Positions 34,531 to 46,971 of a DNA stretch of 64,000 nucleotides are shown piece by piece. The position numbers were made by a program, and so were the translations under genes. Origin of the DNA: Lunularia cruciata (lineage: Eukaryota > Streptophyta > Marchantiopsida > Lunulariales > Lunulariaceae); contig OX419762.1 of assembly GCA_948567375.1 (NCBI GenBank), positions 54,169,034 to 54,233,033 of the forward strand, given 5' to 3'. Every line of letters starts with the position of its first letter. The first letter of the stretch is position 1. The notes under the pieces were generated by a model. That model saw only the letters and a program-made list of their open reading frames with translations, was not told where the DNA came from and searched no databases.

Positions 34531-35155
34531 ATGGTTGATTTAATAGTTCAAGAGTTTGCAGATGTGTTTTTGGATGATCTGGCAAAAAGATTACTCTCCG
34601 GTTGTGGTATGCCCTTCAAGATTGAGTTATTGCCAAGGAGTACTCCAGTGTGTAGACCAATCTATTGGCTCTCACCAAAGGAGTTGGAGAAGTTGCAAAC
34701 ATCACTTACAAAGTTGATTGAAAAGGACTTCATACAACATAGTACCTCTCTTGGGGAGCACCGATACTATTCATTCCAAAGAAGGAGGGAAGACTTCATT
34801 TCTATATTGATTATCATAGGCTCAATAAGCAAATAGTAGAGAATGCATATCCCTTGCCTCGGATTGATGACTTGCTTGATCAATTGAGTGGAGCACGATA
34901 CTTTTCCAAGTTGGATCTTTGCAGTGGCTATTGGCAAATCTTCATTGATAAGAAAGGTGTGCAAAAGACTACCTTTTGCACAAGGTATGGGCATTTTGAG
35001 TGGAGAGTTCTACCTTTCAGGATTACTAATGCTCCAGCAGTCTTCATGGATTAGATGCATTGGGTGTTGGATAGGCTATTGGATTGGTAAGTGGTGGTGT
35101 TCTTGGATAATATCTTAATCTATAGCAAGACAAAGGCAGAACATGTGAATCATGT
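34531..35155 (+). pseudogene. Reverse transcriptase of element B
   Basis: Blocks YWLSPKELEKLQ, '[26 protein letters not shown]' and [16 protein letters not shown] can be read, better preserved than in A. The catalytic FLDD has become FLDN at about 35101-35110. Frameshifts interrupt the domain. Confidence 0.85.
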
Positions 35156-35815
35156 GTGAGAAGTCCTAAGACAACTACAACAATGGAAATTTTATTGCAA
35201 GAAGTTGAATTGTGCCTTTTGGTAGATGGAGGTTACCTTCTTGGGTTACCTTCTTATCACAAGATCTCATCGGAGGAGATCAAGATTAAAGAGGAGAAAA
35301 TCAAAGCTATTACTGATTGGCCTACTCCAAAGGATGCTACAGAAGTACATGCATTTAATGGATTGGCCAGCTTTTACCGACAGTTCATCCATTATTATGC
35401 TCATGTGACTACACCATTGACTGACCTCTTGGAGAAGAACTTGAGCTTCCAGTGGACCACCAGGCACAAAGAAGCATTCCAGAAGTTGAAACATATAGTG
35501 TCTTCAAGATCCATTCTTCAACCATATGATCCTCAACTACCTTTTGTGGTTGATTTTGATGCTTCTAACTTTACAATTGGAGCCGTGTTGCAACACAAAT
35601 TCCTAGATGGACTACATCCCATTGCCTTTGTGTCTCACCAACTAAATACAACTAAAAGAAATTACTCAGCTCAAGATTGGAAACAACTTGCAATGGTATA
35701 TGCCACCAAGGTATGGAGGCATTATCTCTTGGAGCAACAAGTGATCATACAAATTGATCACAAACCATTGTTGCAGACCTTACACTTGGAACACATGAAG
35801 AGTCAAAATCATTAA
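35156..35815 (+). pseudogene. RNase H domain of element B (long open segment)
   Basis: A 219-codon open frame includes HAFNGLASFYRQFIHYY, QWTTRHKEAFQKLKHI (deleted in A), DFDASNFTIGAVLQ, 'NYSAQDWKQLAMVYATKVWR' and IDHKPLLQTLHL. The Glu usual in 'DREQLA' is Lys here. Confidence 0.85.
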
Positions 35816-35833
35816 TAGGAGGAGCAATTCTAA

Positions 35834-37150
35834 TTGTTGGACATCAAACTTGAGTACAAACCAGGTCGGTTCCATGTAATTCTTGATGCTCTATCACAAC
35901 AACTTGATTTGGAGCCTCTTCCTTTCTTCACCATAGCAATTAAAATGGTGTCAATTGACTCCAAGGTCCATAACAAGTTTTGGTCAGCTCTACAACAAGA
36001 TCCCTTCTTCCAAATGGTATATGGTTGTCTGACAACATGCAACAAGGAATACAATACCTTCTCCTTCAAGGAATTCCTTCTATTCCATGAGGATTGGATC
36101 TATGTTCCAACCAAAGGTGATCTCCGACTTGTGCGCCTTCAAGAAGTGCATGATTTATCAATTGCTGGTCCACATGGGTGTGGACAAGACCTTAGGTACC
36201 CTTCAACGCCAATGGTGGTGGCTCAACATGGTACAAGATGTTTGGGAGTTTTTTTGATCGTGTGAGAGTTGCCAATGCAACAAGGCTAGTAACCAAAAAC
36301 TGAGTGGACTCCTTCAACCACTCCCTATTCCATCTACTTGTTAGGAATATTGAGCTTAGATCTCATCACCTCCTTGCCCAAGACAAAGCAAGGTCACACA
36401 ACAATTGTGGTGTTTGTGGATAAGCTTAGTAAGCAAATCCATTTAGCACCAACTGTTGATATTGTGGATATTCCAACCTTGGTGCAAATCTACTTTGACA
36501 ATGTATTCAAGCATCATAGGATATTGAGTGTACTCATCTTCAACCGTGATCCTCACTTCATTGAAATTTTTTGGCAAGAACTCTTCTAGATACTTGGCAC
36601 CAAGCTTGCTTTGTCCCCAGCCTATCATCCTCAAACTGATGGAAAAATTGAACATGCAAATTGCACCTTGGAAGATATGCTTTGTGCCTTTGTCAACATT
36701 CACCATACCAATTAGGATGAATATCTTGCAATTGCCAAGTTTGCATGCAATAATTCTAAACAAGCAAGCATCAGATTCTCTCCTTTCTTTCTTAATTTTG
36801 GCCAAGACCCACTTGTTCCAGATTTCCTTCTTGATCCTCCTCCATCTCATGTCCCTTATATTTCTACCTTCTTGACCACCATCTCCCAATCCCTCCAACA
36901 AGCCAAATCTCATCTCCTTGTTGCTCAAAATTGGCAAAAACAATATGCGGATCACCATCATCGTGATCTCAACATTCAAGTTGATGATAAGGTCATGATC
37001 TCATCCAATAACCTCCCTCTCCCACTTGATACTTATGTTTGTAAACTCACCCCTAATTGGATAGGACTCTTTGATATCACCCAAATTGTCTCTCCTATTG
37101 CTTATCAACTTGCCTTGCATTGTCATATGCACATCCATCCTGTCTTTTAT
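35834..37150 (+). pseudogene. Integrase of element B
   Basis: The zinc-binding part (35834-36265) is followed by the core (LITSLPKTKQGHTTIVVFVDKLSK; FNRDPHFIEIFWQELF). TAG is at 36587-36589, where A has CAG (Gln). The AYHPQTDG block follows, but the catalytic GQTE reads GKIE. The C-terminal GLFDIT barrel follows near 37060. Confidence 0.83.
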
Positions 37151-37219
37151 GTTTCCAAGTTGAAACCCTTTGTTCATAAACCTCTTCTTTTTCCTCTTGA
37201 GTCCAACCTCCTCCTATCC

Positions 37220-37443
37220 CTATCAATGATCATGAGGAGTACAAAGTTAATCGTATCCTTAGGCGTCACCATATTCAACAAGGCCATTGACAATATATGG
37301 AGTACAAGGTCCTTTGGAAAGGGTATCTCCTTCATGATACCACATAGGAACCTCTTTCTCATCTCAAGAATGCACAACTTGCCATCCAAGAGTTCAAAGC
37401 TTCACTGGTGACGACGACATCACCAACTAGCAGTGGAGGAATA
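37220..37443 (+). pseudogene. Chromodomain remnant of element B
   Basis: It reads EEYKVNRILRRHHIQQGH, a stop, then YKVLWKGYLLHDTT, a stop, and EPLSHL across two frames. The polypurine tract GTGGAGGAATA precedes the 3' LTR. Confidence 0.8.
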
Positions 37444-37844
37444 TTAACAATATGGAGTTTAGTGACAAAGTTAATAGGGCTAACAAAGTAGAAAATAAGA
37501 TAAATTAGCTTAGAATATTCTAGAAGTATCTAGGAAGCTTCTTGGGAAGTTTCTTGGCTAGCTTAGCTTGCACCCCAAGTAGGTAGCTTCTAGAAGCTTC
37601 CAACTAGCTTAGCTTGCACACCAAGTAAGCGACTTCTAGAAGGAGGCTTCCTAGTTAACTTGGCTTGCACTCCAAGAAAGCAACTCAAGGAAGCTTCTTG
37701 AGAAGTTTCTCAAGGGCCTTGTATATGCTCCATATAAATACAAGAGCCAAAGCTCATGCTAGGCATTTGGAGTTGACCCACATTCAAGTGTCGCAATGTG
37801 ATCTTCCATTCTCCTATTTCTTTCCTAGGTTTTGGTCTTTAACA
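37444..37844 (+). repeat. 3' LTR of element B (401 bp)
   Basis: The first TG has lost its G (TTAACAATATGG) and the end reads TCTTTAACA. The target duplication CATAG follows at 37845-37849. Confidence 0.9.
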
Positions 37845-37849
37845 CATAG

Positions 37850-39059
37850 TTGTGTTTGAAGTATGCACAAATACATGGAAACTAAGTTCCCAATTGGATG
37901 CCACAAGAATTAGCACTATAGCCAAGTTTTCCTTCACGGTCTCAAATGCTTCAATGCAGTGCTCTATCCAGAAGAAGTCTATTGTGGAATGTAGCAATCT
38001 AGTGAGTTAGATGCAATATTAATGTTGATCATGTAATGTTGGAATGTTGTGGAGTGTTTTGGAGTTCAAATGGCATGACATGGTATGTATAGGTTCCTCA
38101 CTTGGTTACAAAGGTAGTCTTGTATTGATATTTTGGGGCAATTGTGATTTCATTGTAATTTGAGTAGCCATCCATAAAGGAAAACACTAATTTCTAGCTA
38201 CTTTATTGGTATTGTGTAGGTAGATGGGATTAGTAAGGGGCCTGGGATGGTTTGGGAATTTAGTTTGTAGAAAACCATGCAGATTTGCACCTTTCTTGTA
38301 TCCTTTTTAGGGACCACTAAAATTAGCAATGCCTACTCAATTTTGAAACCGCACTTAAGTAGTTTATCCAACTCATCCCATACCTTTTAGGAGTAAATGG
38401 GATTCAGCATGTATGGCTTGGATCATACAAGAATGGCATATACATGAAGGAGTATACAATGCTAACATTTTTTTGGGTTCACATCCATAAGTTCCATGTA
38501 GTTGTAGACAAAAGTATTGTGGAACTTGCATAAGATTTCTTGGTATGTAAGCTATTCATCCATGCTTAGCTTTGTGTTGATTCCTACATATTTAGAGGCT
38601 CCTCTACATAGGAAAGGTTGAGGTCATAGAATTTTTCAACTATCTATAAAGGGAGTAGTATAGACTTAGCTATGTGTTTGGGAGGTTTCTCCAAAAAATA
38701 GCAATGCAATGCTTCATCATCTCTTGTTTGGTGTACTTCTTGCTCTTATACTAGGCATTTTGGGATTTTTCCTTTGGTGTCAACAAGCAATTCACCTGCT
38801 TGCCTAATTGGTTGTCAAGTACTGGTGTGAGAAGGGCAACTTATTTTTTCATCTTGATGAAATGACACAATGGCTAGTGTAGTCTTTCTATTTATGTTTG
38901 GGAAATAATAGCATTCCACCATCAAGAAAGAAGCATTCCTTGTCTATTTTTGTGTCTTGGCAATCCATGTCATCATGGATACAATAACATGAGGGTTGTG
39001 AGGTAGTGCAAACATGATTGCTTATGTAATCATAGGAACATGCTATGATGGGAGAGGCA
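37850..39059 (-). mobile_element. Gypsy element C, RT-side part
   Basis: On the minus strand, about 38250-38600 reads DELDKLLKCGFKIE, VVPKKDTRKVQICM and VFYKLN, matching the RT start 'EVDKLLxAGFI ... VPKKxGKxRVCVDYRxLN'. Near 37850-37990, 'CIEAFETVKENLA' and 'FHVFVHTSNTTM' match the RNase H connection and lead into GAILAQYDEQ at 27281. The RT core between is largely unreadable. The element is cut off at R copy 3. Confidence 0.75.
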
Positions 39060-39759
39060 TGTGAGCTAGTCTATCTCTCACTTAGGATGAACCTCTAATG
39101 GCTATTAAGGTAGAACATTATGGACTAAGAAGGCAAGGAACCCCAACTCCATCACACTCCTCCAAGGCTAGAACTCAAAAGCACCTCCAAGACTCAAGAC
39201 ATTGCTCACTAAAGAACTCAATGAGAGAGATAATTGCAAATGAAAAGATGATGAGTTCTTCCTTACCCCTAGATTATATACTTGTGAAAAAATTACACAC
39301 CAAAATTACTAATTATTGGAGAACCTCAAGTTACTAGGCTAAAAGTCAAATAAAGTCAAAAAGTCTAAAGGAATACCCAAGCATATAGGAATAATCCCAT
39401 GAGTAGGTAGACTTATCCTCACTTACCAACTAAGTCAAGGATCCCTTCACATGTGCTATCCTTGGACTTTAGAAATATCTGCTCCAACAAAGCTTGTGGA
39501 CCCAAGAGTTCTCAACTCATTCCTCAAAGTCAAATAACTAGAAATAATACCAATTCAATACACTAGAAGATAAAATAGTGACGCTCACTCTTTTCCTACC
39601 TCTAGAATAGGATCACCTTTAACTTAGCTAGGACTAAATCTAGCTAATCATGACTAATGCAGAAGGTTAGCTAAACTCCATGTATATAATATTTCTCCAC
39701 TACTTGCAATAACAAACTTCATATCCCTATAGAGCACATATGTACCAATGGGTATTACA
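39060..39759 (-). repeat. Dispersed repeat R, copy 3 (700 bp)
   Basis: It starts TGTGAGCTAGTC, ends GGTATTACA, and is full length compared with R2 and R4. Flanks AGGCA and TTTAC give no target duplication. It lies at the boundary between elements C and G. Confidence 0.75.
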
Positions 39760-40068
39760 TTTACCTTTGGACTAAGATTTCACTCAAGGATTCACTCTTA
39801 GCAAGGATAGTGCTCTACTTACTAGGAATACTTGCACAAGTACTTCAATTCCTCAACAACAAAAGAAATCCAAGGAAGAAGTTAGGAATGGATAGTTTCT
39901 TGATCTCAAAGAAACAATGGGATTATAATGTGTTGGATGATGTTGATAATCACAAGGCTAACATCATAGTGGATCAACTGATTTATTTGAATCCTACCTT
40001 GAGGAAGGACCTTTGGAGTGATTTGAGTTCTACAAGGAGCAAGAGAATGAAGAAGGAAAATGGCCTGG

Positions 40069-40828
40069 TATCCATGGGGGCTATGGATGTAGAAGCAAAA
40101 CCATGGGAGGCATGTGAATATGCCTCTAAGATTAAGCTGAGGATGAATGGTCACAACATCAATGGATGATCTATGTTGAATGGAATGCATTTTTTGCTAG
40201 AGGATCTATGTTGAATGCCACGTTAGAGAAGTTGATGAAGAATTTAGTTATGATACCCTCTAGACCTTCAAATTTTATGGTAAGCATGAAAAACAAGCAA
40301 CTTGTTCAACCTATGGGAGTTATGGAGAAGGTGGTAGTATCAATTATGGGAATTCAAAATCTCATGACTTTCCAAGTCTTGAAGGATTCCATTTATGATT
40401 TGCTATTTAGGAGGCCATGGTTGAGAGTGGTTTGTACAACTTGACCAATATCTATGGGGGTGGTGGATGCAAAACTAACACCATGAGAGGCTTGTGAATA
40501 TGCTTCTTTGATTGATATGCAGGTGAATGGTCACATCATCAAAGATGCACTTGTTGATGGAAGATCTATAGTGAATGTCATGTTAGAGAAGTTAATGAAG
40601 AAGTTTGGTATGATACCCTCTAGACCTTCAAATTTTGTGGTGAGCATGGAGAAAAAGCAACAAGTGTGACTTGTGGGAATAATGGACAAAGTGCTAGTAG
40701 TAATAATGGGAGTTCAAAATCTCATGACTTTCCAAGTCTTGAAGGATTCTTATTCTTATTTGTTACTTGGGATGCCATGATTAAGAGAAACTCATAAAAT
40801 TTATTGATGGCACAAGGGGTACTTGAGA
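40069..40828 (+). repeat. 380-bp tandem duplication covering the protease-like region of G
   Basis: Unit 1 (from 40069) and unit 2 (from 40449) share 'tatggggg', 'caccatgggaggc', 'gaatggtcaca', 'atgataccctctagaccttc', and 'ctcatgactttccaagtc'. Unit 2 encodes DALVDGRSIVNVMLEKLMKKFGM, which fits a retropepsin active-site strand (LVDGGSxVNV). Both units have stops. Confidence 0.7.
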
Positions 40829-41025
40829 ATTGAGCCATCAAAAAATCAAGTTAAAGCTCCTATAATCAACACCAACCACACTTCACATTAAGATACACCA
40901 TCTTTTGATATTGGGAATCTGATTTAGAAGGAGGAGCTTTGGGTGTGAATACAAGCATGGAAGAAGAGACTTCATTGGAGGAGGATGAATCTGAATTTGA
41001 TTCCAATGCTTATCCTTAGTGTACC

Positions 41026-42200
41026 ATGAATTTTGTATCTAAGGTAGAGATTTTAAAGGACCTTGATAAACCACCATTGACATTTGAGGAGATAAAGAAA
41101 AGATTATCTACTCTCAAGTATGGTCCAAATATTACCAAGAAGGAGGAAGATTTGAGGAGATATTTTGCAAGTTCATCCATGTGTTTGCTTTCAACTACAA
41201 GGATCTCAAGAACATGGGATAGAGGTGGAGTGATATGCTTGTGGAGTGATAAGATTTTTTTTACCAAAAACAATGTTGCATTAGCCCACCAATAGCTTTG
41301 ATTGTGAAGGAGGATATTGATAAACTCAATGAGGTTAGATTTATCTTTGAGGTGGAGAATTTAGAATGGGTGTCTCCAATTGTGATTATGAAGAAGAAGA
41401 AGAAGTGCAAGCTTTGGGTATGTGTTGATTACAAGAAGCTTAATGTTGTTACCAAGAAGGATTATTATTCCTTGCCATTCATTGATCTTAGAGGAGGTTG
41501 CAAATAATGAGAAATAAAATTTTGGAGATGGTTATAGTGGATATAACCATATCAATATTGCACCAAAGCATCAACAACTCATTACATTCACCACACCTTG
41601 GGGGACTTATGCATTTACAAGCATGCCTTCTGGACTTTGTAATGCTCCAATCACATTTCAATGGTTCATGAACAAGTATTTGTACCCTTCATTGGGAAAT
41701 TTGTGAGACATTTCACTGATGATTTTTGTACCTACAAGAGCATAGAGGAGCACTTTGAGCACTTGATCAAGATTTTGCAACACTTGGATGAATCAAATGC
41801 ATATTATTGGTTGTGAAGAAGGTATAATTGTGGAGCATGTTGTTCCAAGAATAGAATATCAATGGATCTTGAAAAGATGAGGAAAATCTTAGCGCTTCTA
41901 TTCCCTTCAAGCTTGACAAAGTTATGCCAATTCTTGTGGATATTTGGGTATTATAAGAGATTCCAATCTCATTTTCCAACAAAGCTTATGCATTGACTAT
42001 TTACATGAAGAAAGATGTAGAATACATGGTGATTTTGGAAGACAAGGAGACTCTCAAAGCTTTTGAGGAGCTCAAGGAATGCCTTATTATGGCTCCAAGT
42101 CTACAAAACCTTATTGAAGTAAGCCTTTCATCCTTTACACTAATGTTTCTAATGTAGCTATAGGATGAACACTTAATCAACTAGACCTAAATGTGCATGA
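41026..42200 (+). pseudogene. Reverse transcriptase of element G
   Basis: Fragments in several frames: 'VCVDYKKLNVVTKKDYYSLPF' (about 41418-41485) and YNHINIAPKHQQLITFTTPW followed by GTYAFTSMPSGLCNAPITFQ (41537-41660). The FxDD box region near 41700 reads FVRHFTDDFC across a frameshift. Confidence 0.78.
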
Positions 42201-42784
42201 TCATCTAATAGCTTATCCTAGTTGACAAATGGTCTCAACAAAGAGAAACTAGTCAGTCATCAAAAGGGAAGGGTTGACAATGAATTTTGGTCTCAATAAG
42301 TTTTGACACTACTTAATTGGGGAGAAGACCACCATTGTCACATATCAAAAGGTTTTGAAGTAAATCTTCAAGAAGCCTAATATTTAGGAGAGGCTAGCAA
42401 AGTGGATGATACTCTTGTTTGAGTATGATTATACCATTGAGGATAGGTCAAGAAAGAAATATACAAATGTTGATTTATTATCTAGGGCATATGATCATGA
42501 TGGAATTGAGCTAAAGGATGATTCCTTCCCAAATGAAGAGCTCATGAAAATCTTAATCACTCAAGAGTTTTGAATGGAGTACAAGGAGATTGTGGATTTT
42601 ATTATAAGAGGTAATTATCTAGATAGGATGCATGCTAGGGAGAGGAAGGCTATTGTAGCAAGATCTAGACCTTACACAATAGTGGAAGACATACCTTTTC
42701 AACAAGGAGTAGATGGTCTACTTAAAAGAGTAGTGGGTAAGGAGGAGTCTATCCTACTCATGAAGGAGTTCCATAATGCTTTGG
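42201..42784 (+). pseudogene. RNase H end and integrase N-terminus of element G
   Basis: It reads LAKWMILLFEYDYTIEDR and NVDLLSRAYDHDG, then MEYKEIVDFIIRGNYLDRM and 'VGKEESILLMKEFHNAL', the segment that precedes the HHCC finger. It is interrupted by E directly after TTTGG. Confidence 0.78.
42780..42784. repeat. Target site duplication TTTGG, left of element E
   Basis: The right copy is split by element F: TTT at 50498-50500 and GG at 60803-60804. Removing F restores TTTGG directly after E. Confidence 0.88.
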
Positions 42785-43140
42785 TGTAAAAGATCAAGAT
42801 TGAGGAGAGAAATAAGAGAATAGAAGATCACATTGGGACACTTGAGTGTTGGAAACTCCAAATGCCTAGCATGAGCTTAGGCTTTGGTTTTTTATAGGGA
42901 GCATACAAGACTCTTGAGAAGCTTCTCAAGAAGCTTTCTTTTAGAAACTGTCTACTTGGCATGCAAGCTAAGCTAGTTAGAAGTTTTGAAAAGCTTCTTT
43001 CTAGAAACTTCCTACTTGGAGTGCAAGTTAAGCTAGTTTGGAAGATTTACAAGATACTTCTAGAATATTCAAGACTAATTTGGCCTATTTGCTATTTTCT
43101 TAGCCCTTACTAACTTCACGCTAAACTCTATATTGTTACA
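42785..43140 (-). repeat. 3' LTR of element E (356 bp)
   Basis: On the plus strand it starts TGTAAAAGATC and ends ATTGTTACA. AAGCTTC/GAAGCTT palindromes are present but more decayed than in A and D. Confidence 0.9.
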
Positions 43141-43596
43141 TATTCTCCCACTACTAGTTGGTGACATCCTCATTGTCATTGAAGCTTCAACCTCTTGGAG
43201 GGCCATTTGTGCATTTTGGAGATGAGAAAGAGGTTCAAAACTATCATCATGAAGAAGATACACTTTCCAAAGGACCCTGTACCATGTATGTTGTTGATGG
43301 ACTTGTTGAATGTAGCGACATGCAAGGATATGATCAACTTCATATTCCTCATGATCATTGATAGGGATGGGAGAAGGAGGAGGTTGGACACAAGAGGAAA
43401 AAGAAGATTGATTAGGGACAAAGGGGTTCAACTTGGAAATATGAAAGATAGAGTGGATGCACATATGACAAGGCAAGGCAAGTTGATAAGCAACAAAAGA
43501 CATGATTTGTGTGACATCAAAGGATCCTATCCAATTAGGAGCAATTTTGCAGATTTGGGTATCAAGTGGGAGGGGTAGGTTACTAAATGAGAGCAT
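43075..43596 (-). pseudogene. Integrase C-terminus and chromodomain of element E
   Basis: A 173-codon open frame: NWIGSFDVTQIMS (GPF/Y-like barrel), then EEYEVDHILACRYIQQVHQQ...YRVLWKVYLLHDDSFEPLSHLQ (chromodomain; one aromatic position has changed). The tail GRICNNIEF...RPN is read through the polypurine tract into the LTR, as in A and D. Confidence 0.85.
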
Positions 43597-44236
43597 GACC
43601 TTGAAACTTGAAAGGTGAGATCACAATGATGGTGGACTGCATATTGTTTTTGACAATTTGAGCAACAAGGAGGTGAGATTTGGCTTGTTAGAGGGATTGG
43701 GATATGGTGGTCAAGAAGGTTGAAGTATGAGGGATATGAGATGGAGGAGGAGAAAGAAGAGAATCTAGAACAAGTGGATCTTGGCCAAAATTGTGGAAGA
43801 AAGGAGAGAATCCGGTACTTGCATGTCTGGAATTATTGTATATAAACTCCAAAATTATAAGACATTCATCCCAATTGGTATGGTGAACGTTGAAAAAGAC
43901 ACAAAACATATCCTCTAAGGTGCAATTTGCACGTTCAGTTTGTCTATTAGTTTGAGGATGATAGGTAATGGAAAAAGCAAGCTTGGTGCCAATAACTAGA
44001 AGAGTGCTTGCCAAAAATTTCCAATGAATTGAGGATCATGGTCGGAGTGAGTACACACAATATCCTATGATATTTAAAGATATTATCAAAGTAGATCTAC
44101 GTTAATGTTGGAGCATCCATGGTATCAAAGGTTGGTGCCAAATGGATTTCCTTACTAAGCTTATCTACAAACACCACAATTGCCATGTGACCTTGCTTTA
44201 CCTTGGGCAAGGATGTGATGAGATCCAAGCTCACAT
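43597..44236 (-). pseudogene. Integrase core of element E, distal part
   Basis: It includes SITYHPQTNRQTERANCTLEDM; the final E of RQTE is the catalytic Glu. An amber codon (complement of 43996-43998) sits in the 'WQALF-' position. It is cut by an insertion at 44237. Confidence 0.8.
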
Positions 44237-46438
44237 TGTTGTGTTTTGGTTTATGCAGCCCGTAAAAAATTAAACTATCATGGTTATCTCTACATTAGTG
44301 GAGTAGATTGTGTGATAGAGTTGACAAATGAGACATTGCCATGTGAGCAATTTATGGACATGTATGAGATTGGCCAAGTGGGTTACAACTTATCATGTTT
44401 GAGGGCTCTAATGTATATAGGTGAGGGAGAATGGAGAGATGGGTGTGTGGAGTCAAGGAGTCTTGAGGGGGAGGAAGACGTTGGGAGTGAGAGTTGTAGC
44501 AGAGCGCAAGTGTTAGAGTATTGGAGGAGGCATTTGAGCATGAGATGTCCCATGCTCCTCCCAATCTACTACTCCCAAATCCTTCTCTCATCAGGCTTCA
44601 GATTTTACACCAAGACGGCTTACAAGACTGGATGATGACTTATTTCGGGGTGGAGTTCATGGAGTCAATGATGGGAAACCCAGATCTTATCATCCTTCCA
44701 GTGCTTACTTATGAACATGTCTAGGACTTGAAAATCTATGTGCTTCTATAGTTGGGGATTGCATAAATTTTTGCTCATAAGCTTCAAGGTGCAGTTGTGG
44801 TGTCCATTTGTCAAAAAGTGAAGAAACTACAAGAAATTTTTTCAAGAGATTGGGCCCCAAGAGGAAGAGTCTAGAGTTTTTTGACCATCAAGGGAGTTTG
44901 GGGAAGGCATTTGATGAGTGAAGACCACGGTTGGAGAGAAGATCTGACAAGTTATAATTTGGAGAGTGAAATCAGATGATTTGTGCAGATTCTGAGAGGG
45001 ATATCATCAATTGAGTAAAGGGGAGTAGAATTCATACCCAAGAGCACAAAGTAGGCAATTGGGAGAGTTTCTTGAAACAATTTTGTGCTCTATTAGTGGG
45101 GTTGGAGAGTAGCCAAGTTTTTATATCTATGAGCTCAAGAAATTCTAGTTTTGGATCAATCTCAAATCAGATATGATTGATTGAAGTTGAAGCTTTTGAG
45201 ATGTAAGGTGTTGGAGAAGAGCTGATGATCAGGTTTGGAGTTTTGGTTGCTCTCCAAGATGTGGTTTGAGTTACCTTATGAAAATTTCCAGTCTTTTTGT
45301 TGCTTAAGATTTTCACCTTCATGCAAAGGTTTAATGTGAATTCTTTAAATAGAGAATTTAGGGTCTTGGATCAGGTATACTTGGGTCTACAGAACTCATT
45401 AGTTAGCCCAACTCAGAAATAGATTCACATCTAGAGACAAGGGTTGGATTAGGTTACAAAAATTTGCAAGAATTTAGACAAGGACAAAACCAGCTACTAT
45501 GAAGATTTTAGTTGGCTTTAGGTCTATGGAGAGTGAGATCTGATGCAAAACATTCTGCTGCAAATACTATCACAAGCTCGGTAGAGCAATTTTATCTTTC
45601 ATCTTGATTGGATGTCAATTCTCCTATCTTGTGAGTATAATTGAGGGTTTCAAGTTTCCAAAGTGTTTGTGAGGATCAAGTGTACTTTTGAATCAGAAAT
45701 CTGGGGAAAATTTGCCAAGAACTAGGAGCAAACCTTAAGATAGGGATTTCAAAATTAGGGTAAAAGTTGCAAAAACTTGGCCATATTTGAGAGTCTGTCA
45801 GGGGAGCTATAGTGATCTGGTTGAGGCCTCTTTTATGTCATTGGAAAGCTTATCTTACAGGATTTTACTTAATTCTAGAACACTTGAATCCAAGTTATGA
45901 AAAAAATTATGTTCATATAAGCTGTATAGAGTTTTCCCCATCAAGAAGACATAGGAAATTCACACATGGAGTAGGAAATTGTTGAAATCTGAAGTACAAA
46001 TTGGAGAAGACTTTGAGTACAGGTTGAAAATAGCTGATGATAGAGCAAGAAAACTCTTTTCTGATAAAAAGCACAAAGAGTTGTTATCATATTCTTGTGA
46101 TTGGATCCTCTCATGCATGTTTGTATGCCCAACTGGTTTGGATTGGTGTGCGGGCATTACGCTTAGGTTCTTCTCTTCTAGGAGTGCTGTGTATTTCTCC
46201 TTGGTAATGTTGGAAGTGATGACCAGTAGACCAGGAGTGCGTGTTGTGATGATAGGTTAGGTTGCCCATCACTACCCTCCACGATAGCAAGAATACTAGT
46301 TACGAGAGTGGAGGGTAAATGGTTGGATAATGTGCATGTTCAGATGAGTAGTTATAGGTTTACCTATAGCCTCTGATCTACTATCTCCACAGTTAGGCAC
46401 CCTGTGTGTTCCTAGAGAGAGAAAAGAAAAGTACGACA
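44237..46438. mobile_element. 2.2-kb insertion in the integrase of E, candidate solo LTR
   Basis: Element D's homologous sequence is continuous across this point (CTCACAT|GCTCCC). In E the host resumes at 46439. The insertion starts TGTTGTGTTTTGG and ends GTACGACA, so it has TG...CA ends. The flanks ACAT and ATAT are at best a mutated duplication. There is no recognised coding domain, and it is unrelated by eye to the 2.8-kb insertion in B apart from the first six bases. Confidence 0.6.
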
Positions 46439-46960
46439 ATATGTTCCCATCAAGTAGATGGAATGAGAAGTGGTTGACGGAGTCCACTCGGGTTTTGGTT
46501 GTTGGCCTTGTTGCATTGGTAGCTTTCACATGATTGGACAAACTCTCAAACATCTTGTGTCATGTTGGGCCACTACCATTGGTGTTGGAGGGTACCAAAG
46601 GTCTTGTCCACATCCATGTGACTAGTGATTGGTAAGTCATGGACTTCTTGGAGGTGCACAAGTTAGAGATCACCCTTGGCTAGAACATAAATCCGGTTCT
46701 CACAAAATAGAAGGCCCTCCTTTTAAGAAAAGGTATTGTACTTCTTGTCACATATTGCAAGACAACCTTGTACTATTTGAAAGAAAGGATCGTGTTGTAG
46801 AGCTGTCTTAAACTTAATTTGGAATTTGAAGTCAACTAATATTGTTGTAATTGCCATTGTGATGACAAGAAGAGACTTCAAATCAGGTCATCTTGATAGT
46901 GCATCACGGATGACATAAAACTGATTGGGTTTGTACTCAAGTTTGATGTCAAACAATTGT
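46439..46960 (-). pseudogene. Integrase N-terminal part of element E
   Basis: The segment is homologous to D 63120-63600. The zinc-finger Cys pair and 'MGVDKTFGTLQ' can be recognised across stops. Confidence 0.75.
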
Positions 46961-46971
46961 AATATTTCCTC

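Larger units (their letters stand above)
27284..37844 (+). mobile_element. Ty3/gypsy chromovirus B, same family as A, carrying two later insertions
   Basis: It has both LTRs, target duplication CATAG and an initiator-Met PBS with one mismatch. The span of 10,561 bp falls to about 5.57 kb after subtracting the insertions at 28492-31256 and 31493-33709, close to A (5,515) and E (about 5,511). The coding region is broken throughout. Confidence 0.92.
39760..42784 (+). mobile_element. Gypsy element G, 5' part (gag/protease to integrase N-terminus)
   Basis: This is a plus-strand Athila/Tat-like pol with protease-like, RT and RNase H remnants, and an integrase N-terminus that stops at LLMKEFHNALV. 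The matching continuation (FKILDESYHWRRIFKDDLDY) is at 60805. Elements E and F fill the gap. No LTR was found for G. Confidence 0.8.

Noticed and set aside
19778-39759. R copies 2 and 3 as the two LTRs of element C
   Set aside because: They are in opposite orientation, whereas LTR pairs are direct repeats; flanks show no shared duplication and no PBS follows.
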